DNA of 64,000 bases from Celeribacter persicus (GTDB lineage Bacteria > Pseudomonadota > Alphaproteobacteria > Rhodobacterales > Rhodobacteraceae): the NCBI RefSeq assembly GCF_003050785.1, contig NZ_QAOH01000001.1, positions 62,001 through 126,000 of the forward strand, written 5' to 3'. The notes under the pieces are model-generated. The model was not told the DNA's origin. It saw nothing but the letters and a program-made list of their open reading frames with translations, and made no database searches. This document shows, piece by piece, positions 60,234 to 64,000 of this stretch. Every line of letters begins with the position of its first letter. The stretch's first letter is position 1. Made by a program: the position numbers and the translations under genes.

Positions 60234-60658
60234 GATTTGCCCCTTTCCACGGTGAACGCGCCGGTGGCCGCCGCGACGGGCACGTCGGAGGCTCCGTCGG
60301 TGGCGGAAACCCGGACAAAGGCCACGGCGCGGGTGACATGGTAACAGATGGCATGGGCGGTGATCGTCGCCCCCGGCTTCGCCGCGCGCATATAGTCAAT
60401 GCGCAGGTCGAGCGTCGCGGTGGCGAATCCCGCTTTCGGATGGCTCATCACGGAAGCCCCCGCACAGGTATCCATCAGCGCAGAGATGGCCCCCCCATGG
60501 ATCACACCGGTTTCAGGATCGCCGATCAGTTTTTCCGAGTAAGGCATGAGAATCTCTGCCTCTCCATCACCGATCTGTTCCAAAGTCATACCGAGCGCTG
60601 CGCAATGCGGCAGGCTCTCGATGAACTGGCGGGCCATTTGAGTGCGTGCGTCATCCAT
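60230..60658 (-). CDS. PaaI-family thioesterase (first of a tandem pair)
   Basis: 142 residues from ATG 60658; an extension to 60694 is possible. The hotdog motif is VIHGGAISALMDTCAGASVM, followed by ATLDLRIDYMRAAKPGATI. It is the first gene of the thioesterase-thioesterase-MATE unit, with 4-bp overlaps throughout. A role in removing unwanted CoA thioesters is plausible given the many acyl-CoA genes in the region, but is not shown. Confidence 0.83.
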   Translation of the reverse strand: MDDARTQMARQFIESLPHCAALGMTLEQIGDGEAEILMPYSEKLIGDPETGVIHGGAISALMDTCAGASVMSHPKAGFATATLDLRIDYMRAAKPGATITAHAICYHVTRAVAFVRVSATDGASDVPVAAATGAFTVERGKS

Positions 60659-60937
60659 GACGAATTCGTGACCTTTTGGACAAGTTGGCCCCATAATGTG
60701 AGATGATCGGAGGGCTGCAAGGGCAAATTGAAACCCTTTTCGGCAATTTGACCGATGACGTGGCGACAGGCTTGCGCGTTTTGCCGCCTGCTGTCCGGCA
60801 CAAGCGGTGGCTCCGCGAGCAACTCACCGTCGGGCCTTGATCCCGTGCCATGCGGTTTACTATGCTGAGGCGAGGTCGTGAATTGAGTTGCGAAACTAAA
60901 CCCATCAGTTTAGATGCGGCGTGAGGAGAGAGAAGCC

Positions 60938-61321
60938 ATGTCTGACCGACGTCTCACGTTCAAGGAAATGTGCGCGCAGTTCGATGTGACACCGCGCACA
61001 TTACGCTATTACGAATATATCGAATTGCTGGCCCCCGAGAAGGAGGGCCGCTCCCGCTATTACACGCCCCGCGAAGTGGCGCGGATGACGCTTATTCTGC
61101 GTGGACGCAAATACGGGTTTTCGCTTGAAGAAATCCGTCAGTGGCTTTTGATTTACGAAGAAAAGGGCACACAGGCCCAGGCGCAGGCCTTTGTCGAACT
61201 GGCGGATCGTCAGCTTGTTGCCCTCGAAGAGCAAAAGCGTGAACTGGAAAAGGCCATCGGCGAGTTGAAGGAGCTGCGTGCCGAAACCGCGAAAGGTGCG
61301 GAAGCGGTCCGCCTGTCCTGA
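60938..61321 (+). CDS. MerR-family regulator (LiuR-like)
   Basis: 127 residues: HTH TFKEMCAQFDVTPRTLRYYE, wing PEKEGRSRYYTPREVARM, and a long C-terminal coiled coil (about 85-120). No metal-binding cysteine set is present. It closely resembles the second MerR at 61724. This class regulates acyl-CoA and branched-chain catabolism genes, which fits the dehydrogenase downstream. GGAGAGAG precedes ATG 60938. Confidence 0.87.
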   Translation: MSDRRLTFKEMCAQFDVTPRTLRYYEYIELLAPEKEGRSRYYTPREVARMTLILRGRKYGFSLEEIRQWLLIYEEKGTQAQAQAFVELADRQLVALEEQKRELEKAIGELKELRAETAKGAEAVRLS

Positions 61322-61723
61322 GGCGACCGCGACATAAATGCGACGTGGCGTTCTTTCGCTACGCTCCTGGCGCCCTCTCGGAAACAAGGGGGCTTTGCCT
61401 TCATCCAACCGGATGAAAAATACATATTTTCAGGAAAAATCCAAAGCGCTTTAGTTGCTATTTTTAAGGGAAATTCATAGAAATTTCGCAAAGCATACCA
61501 AACCGTTTGCATTGCGGAAATCGAATGCGTAATTTTACCGTAACGCAGGAAGGGCAGCGGCATGAGATGCGCCCGAAATGACGCCACGTTTCGAATGAAG
61601 CGATGTCGCAAATGCGATTAGGTTGGGGCCGAAGGCTGACCTTCGCGCCTCTGACGAGGAGCCGATCCGCTGGAATTTTCCCACGGAACGCGCCCCAAAC
61701 GACGAGAACCGGAGTGGGCCGAC
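61322..61723. other. 402-bp spacer between two MerR genes
   Basis: No gene was found. The middle part (about 61415-61540) is AT-rich and probably contains the promoter of the second MerR/acyl-CoA dehydrogenase unit. A dyad TTCATCC-N4-GGATGAA (61400-61417) is the clearest structure, a candidate operator or a weak hairpin after the first MerR gene. Small frames on the minus strand here have no features. Confidence 0.5.
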
Positions 61724-62116
61724 GTGACGACCAAAGAGGTGATGACCATTCGCGAAATGTGCGATGCGTATGATGTGACGCCCCGCACGCTGCGCTTTTA
61801 CGAAGCCAAGGAACTGCTGTTCCCGATCCGGGAGGGTCAGAAACGGCTGTTCACCAAACGGGACCGGGCGCGATTGACGCTGATCCTGCGCGGCAAGAAA
61901 TTCGGCTTTTCCCTGGAGGAGATCCGGCAACTGCTCGATCTCTATACGGAGGAGGATAAAGGCAAGGCGCAGATGTGTGAGACGCTGACCGCGTATCACG
62001 AAAAGCTCGCGGGGATGGAAGCGCAGAAACAGGCGCTAACCACGGTGATGACCGATCTGGAGAATGAAATCGCGTTTGTCGAAGGGCAAATCGCAGGATT
62101 GACGCGCGGAGGGTGA
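61724..62116 (+). CDS. MerR-family regulator (LiuR-like), paralogue
   Basis: 130 residues: HTH TIREMCDAYDVTPRTLRFYE, then RLTLILRGKKFGFSLEEIRQ, nearly identical in pattern to the MerR at 60938. The C-terminal coiled coil (about 80-120) mediates dimerisation. Start GTG 61724 has GGAG 9 nt upstream; ATG 61742 is an alternative with a closer AGAGG. It lies 36 bp ahead of the acyl-CoA dehydrogenase, which it probably controls. Confidence 0.85.
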   Translation: MTTKEVMTIREMCDAYDVTPRTLRFYEAKELLFPIREGQKRLFTKRDRARLTLILRGKKFGFSLEEIRQLLDLYTEEDKGKAQMCETLTAYHEKLAGMEAQKQALTTVMTDLENEIAFVEGQIAGLTRGG

Positions 62117-62152
62117 GCGATCGCTCCCGCGCATATGCAAGGGAGAGACGCC

Positions 62153-63925
62153 ATGCCGAGCTACACGGCTCCGACGAAAGACATTCAATACGTTCTGCAC
62201 GATGTGCTGAACATTTCCGGCTCCGACATTCCGGGCTATTCCGATCTTGAGCCCGAGTTCACCGAGGCCATTCTGGACGCCGCGGGTCAGCTCGCCTCCG
62301 AGGTGATCGCACCGCTGAACGTGGTGGGCGACAAGGAGGGCTGCACATTTGAGAACGGCGTGATCACCACACCGACCGGTTTCAAGGAAGCGTTCGAGCA
62401 GGTGAAAGAAGGCGGCTGGCCGGGGCTCGATCTGCCCGAAGAGTTTGGCGGTCAGGGTCTTCCCTATCTGATGAGCACCGCCGTGGGCGAGATGTTCTCC
62501 GGCGCCAACCAGGCATTTACCATGTATCAGGGCCTGACCCATGGCGCGACCTCCGCGATCCTTGTGCATGGCACGGATCAGCAAAAGGCCACCTACCTGC
62601 CGAAGATGACCTCCTGCGAATGGACCGGCACGATGAACCTGACGGAACCGCATTGCGGCACCGATCTGGGCCTCATGCGCACCAAAGCCGAACCGCAGGC
62701 GGATGGCAGCTACAAAATCTCCGGCCAGAAGATTTTCATCTCGGCGGGCGATCACGACATGTCGTCGAACGTCATCCACCTCGTGCTCGCCAAGATTGTC
62801 GGCGGTCCTGAGGGGATCAAAGGCGTGTCTCTCTTCATCGTGCCGAAATTCGTCGTCGATGAGGACGGCAATCCGGGTGCGAAGAATGGCGTCTCCGTCG
62901 GTTCCATCGAAGAGAAAATGGGCATCCACGGCAACTCGACCTGTGTGATGAACTACGACGAGGCCACGGGCTACCTCTTGGGTGACATGCACAAAGGCAT
63001 GCGCGCCATGTTCACCATGATGAACGAAGCGCGTCTCGGCGTCGGCATGCAAGGTCTGGCACAGGCCGAAGCCGCCTATCAGAACGCGGTGATCTACGCC
63101 AAGGATCGTCTTCAGGGCCGTGCCGTCACCGGCGTCGCGAACCCCGACGGTCCCGCCGATCCGCTGATCGTGCACCCGGACATTCGCCGCAACCTCATGG
63201 ATCAGAAGAGCTTCATCGAGGGCGCACGGGCCTTCATGCTCTGGGGCGCGCAACTGATCGACCAGGCACATCGCTCCGAGGACAAAGACGCCGATGGGCT
63301 GATCTCGCTGATGACTCCGGTGCTCAAAGGCTTCCTGACCGACAAAGGCTATGAGGCGACCGTGAACGCGCAGCAGGTCTATGGCGGCCATGGCTATATC
63401 GAGGAATGGGGCATGTCCCAGTTCACCCGCGACGCCCGGATCGCCATGATCTACGAAGGGGCGAACGGGGTGCAGGCGCTCGATCTCGTGGGCCGCAAGC
63501 TTGCACAGGACGGCGGCAAGCACGTCATGGCCTTCTTCGAGATGGTGAAATCTTTCTGCAAGGAAAACGGTGCAGGCGATATGGCCGAGTTCGTGAACCC
63601 GCTGAAAGCGGCCTCCAAGGACCTTCAGGGCGCGGGCATGTTCTTCATGCAGAACGGCATGAAGAACCCGAACGCGGCGCTCTCCGGCTCCTACGACTTC
63701 ATGCATCTCTTCGGCTATGTCTGCCTTGGCCTGATGTGGGCGCGGATGGCAAAGGTCTCTCTGACCGCGCTTGAAAATGGCACGGACGATCCGGAGTTCC
63801 ACCAGAACAAGCTGACCACCGCGCGCTATTACATGGCCCGCCAGCTTCCGATGACCGGCACGCTGTTGAAACGCATCGAATCCGGTGCCGATCCGGTGAT
63901 GACTCTCCCGGCGGACGCGTTCTAA
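62153..63925 (+). CDS. Long acyl-CoA dehydrogenase (DmdC/FadE-like, with extended C-terminus)
   Basis: 590 residues, longer than the usual 380-400, with the N-terminal extension [20 protein letters not shown] and an added C-terminal helical domain. Motifs are [39 protein letters not shown] and [20 protein letters not shown], with the catalytic glutamate. This subgroup includes 3-methylmercaptopropionyl-CoA dehydrogenase (DmdC) of DMSP catabolism and fatty-acyl enzymes. A terminator follows, so no thiolase or FadB is in the same transcript here. The substrate cannot be fixed from sequence. Confidence 0.88.
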   Translation: MPSYTAPTKDIQYVLHDVLNISGSDIPGYSDLEPEFTEAILDAAGQLASEVIAPLNVVGDKEGCTFENGVITTPTGFKEAFEQVKEGGWPGLDLPEEFGGQGLPYLMSTAVGEMFSGANQAFTMYQGLTHGATSAILVHGTDQQKATYLPKMTSCEWTGTMNLTEPHCGTDLGLMRTKAEPQADGSYKISGQKIFISAGDHDMSSNVIHLVLAKIVGGPEGIKGVSLFIVPKFVVDEDGNPGAKNGVSVGSIEEKMGIHGNSTCVMNYDEATGYLLGDMHKGMRAMFTMMNEARLGVGMQGLAQAEAAYQNAVIYAKDRLQGRAVTGVANPDGPADPLIVHPDIRRNLMDQKSFIEGARAFMLWGAQLIDQAHRSEDKDADGLISLMTPVLKGFLTDKGYEATVNAQQVYGGHGYIEEWGMSQFTRDARIAMIYEGANGVQALDLVGRKLAQDGGKHVMAFFEMVKSFCKENGAGDMAEFVNPLKAASKDLQGAGMFFMQNGMKNPNAALSGSYDFMHLFGYVCLGLMWARMAKVSLTALENGTDDPEFHQNKLTTARYYMARQLPMTGTLLKRIESGADPVMTLPADAF

Positions 63926-63949
63926 ACTGCGCCCGACCCGAAATTGAGG

Positions 63950-63985
63950 CCCCCGCCCCATCACGGGCGGGGGTCTTTTCTTTTG
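63950..63985 (+). terminator. Intrinsic terminator after the acyl-CoA dehydrogenase
   Basis: A perfect 9-bp GC stem (63950-63958 with 63965-63973), a 6-nt loop and TCTTTTCTTTT immediately after. It lies 24 bp after the stop codon. Confidence 0.92.
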
Positions 63986-64000
63986 ACACGCCAGAGGCGG

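Overview
The window is about 64 kb of GC-rich, densely packed chromosome. The gene families point to an alphaproteobacterium of the Rhodobacteraceae (roseobacter-like) type. Indicators are a monomeric NADP isocitrate dehydrogenase, cydDC-cydABX, the split pcaIJF / pcaQ-DCHGB arrangement, several TRAP carboxylate transporters, a GTG-started MerR gene beside a long acyl-CoA dehydrogenase, and FnrL-type boxes. No insertion sequence, phage gene, CRISPR array or rRNA was seen; the only RNA gene is a tRNA-Gly(TCC).

Layout. 1-5 kb: 3' end of icd, then an RND efflux pair. 5-9 kb: a polyprenyl-phosphate sugar transferase and a three-gene GT39 / LAB_N / GT2 membrane glycosylation set. 9-17.4 kb (minus strand): cytochrome bd oxidase (cydDC, cydAB and a 40-aa cydX) with an FNR-type box, followed by a Tat-exported sulfide-quinone-reductase-like flavoprotein and a small membrane protein. 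17.6-20.7 kb: an arsenic operon encoding an ArsR-arsenate reductase fusion, a GAPDH and ArsJ. 20.9-22.8 kb: biotin ECF transporter bioYMN.

22.8-50.5 kb is an aromatic-acid catabolic supercluster. It holds (a) pcaR-pcaIJF and pcaQ-pcaDCHGB, a complete protocatechuate branch of the beta-ketoadipate pathway; (b) pobA and an AraC-type pobR for 4-hydroxybenzoate; (c) a nine-gene minus-strand hydroxycinnamate operon (SDR, enoyl-CoA hydratase, TRAP PQM, MarR, feruloyl-CoA synthase, amidohydrolase, acyl-CoA dehydrogenase), which should convert p-coumarate-type acids to hydroxybenzoates by CoA-dependent hydrolytic side-chain cleavage; and (d) a divergent plus-strand operon with a second, paralogous TRAP system and a complete 3-hydroxybenzoate / gentisate pathway. 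That last operon ends in an unusual protein resembling the mycothiol-dependent maleylpyruvate isomerase fold, in which all three expected zinc ligands appear to be replaced.

50.5-64 kb is housekeeping and mixed: a di-haem cytochrome c peroxidase with its own FNR-type box, tRNA-Gly, an SRAP protein, thioesterases, a GFA-family protein, a periplasmic 5'-nucleotidase, a TetR / small membrane protein pair with two operator-like repeats, pyrD, a MATE exporter, and two LiuR-like MerR regulators ahead of a DmdC-type acyl-CoA dehydrogenase.

Starts were moved inward from the longest open frame wherever a Shine-Dalgarno sequence, signal peptide or family alignment supported it. Functions are assigned from recognisable motifs and gene context; no database search was possible.
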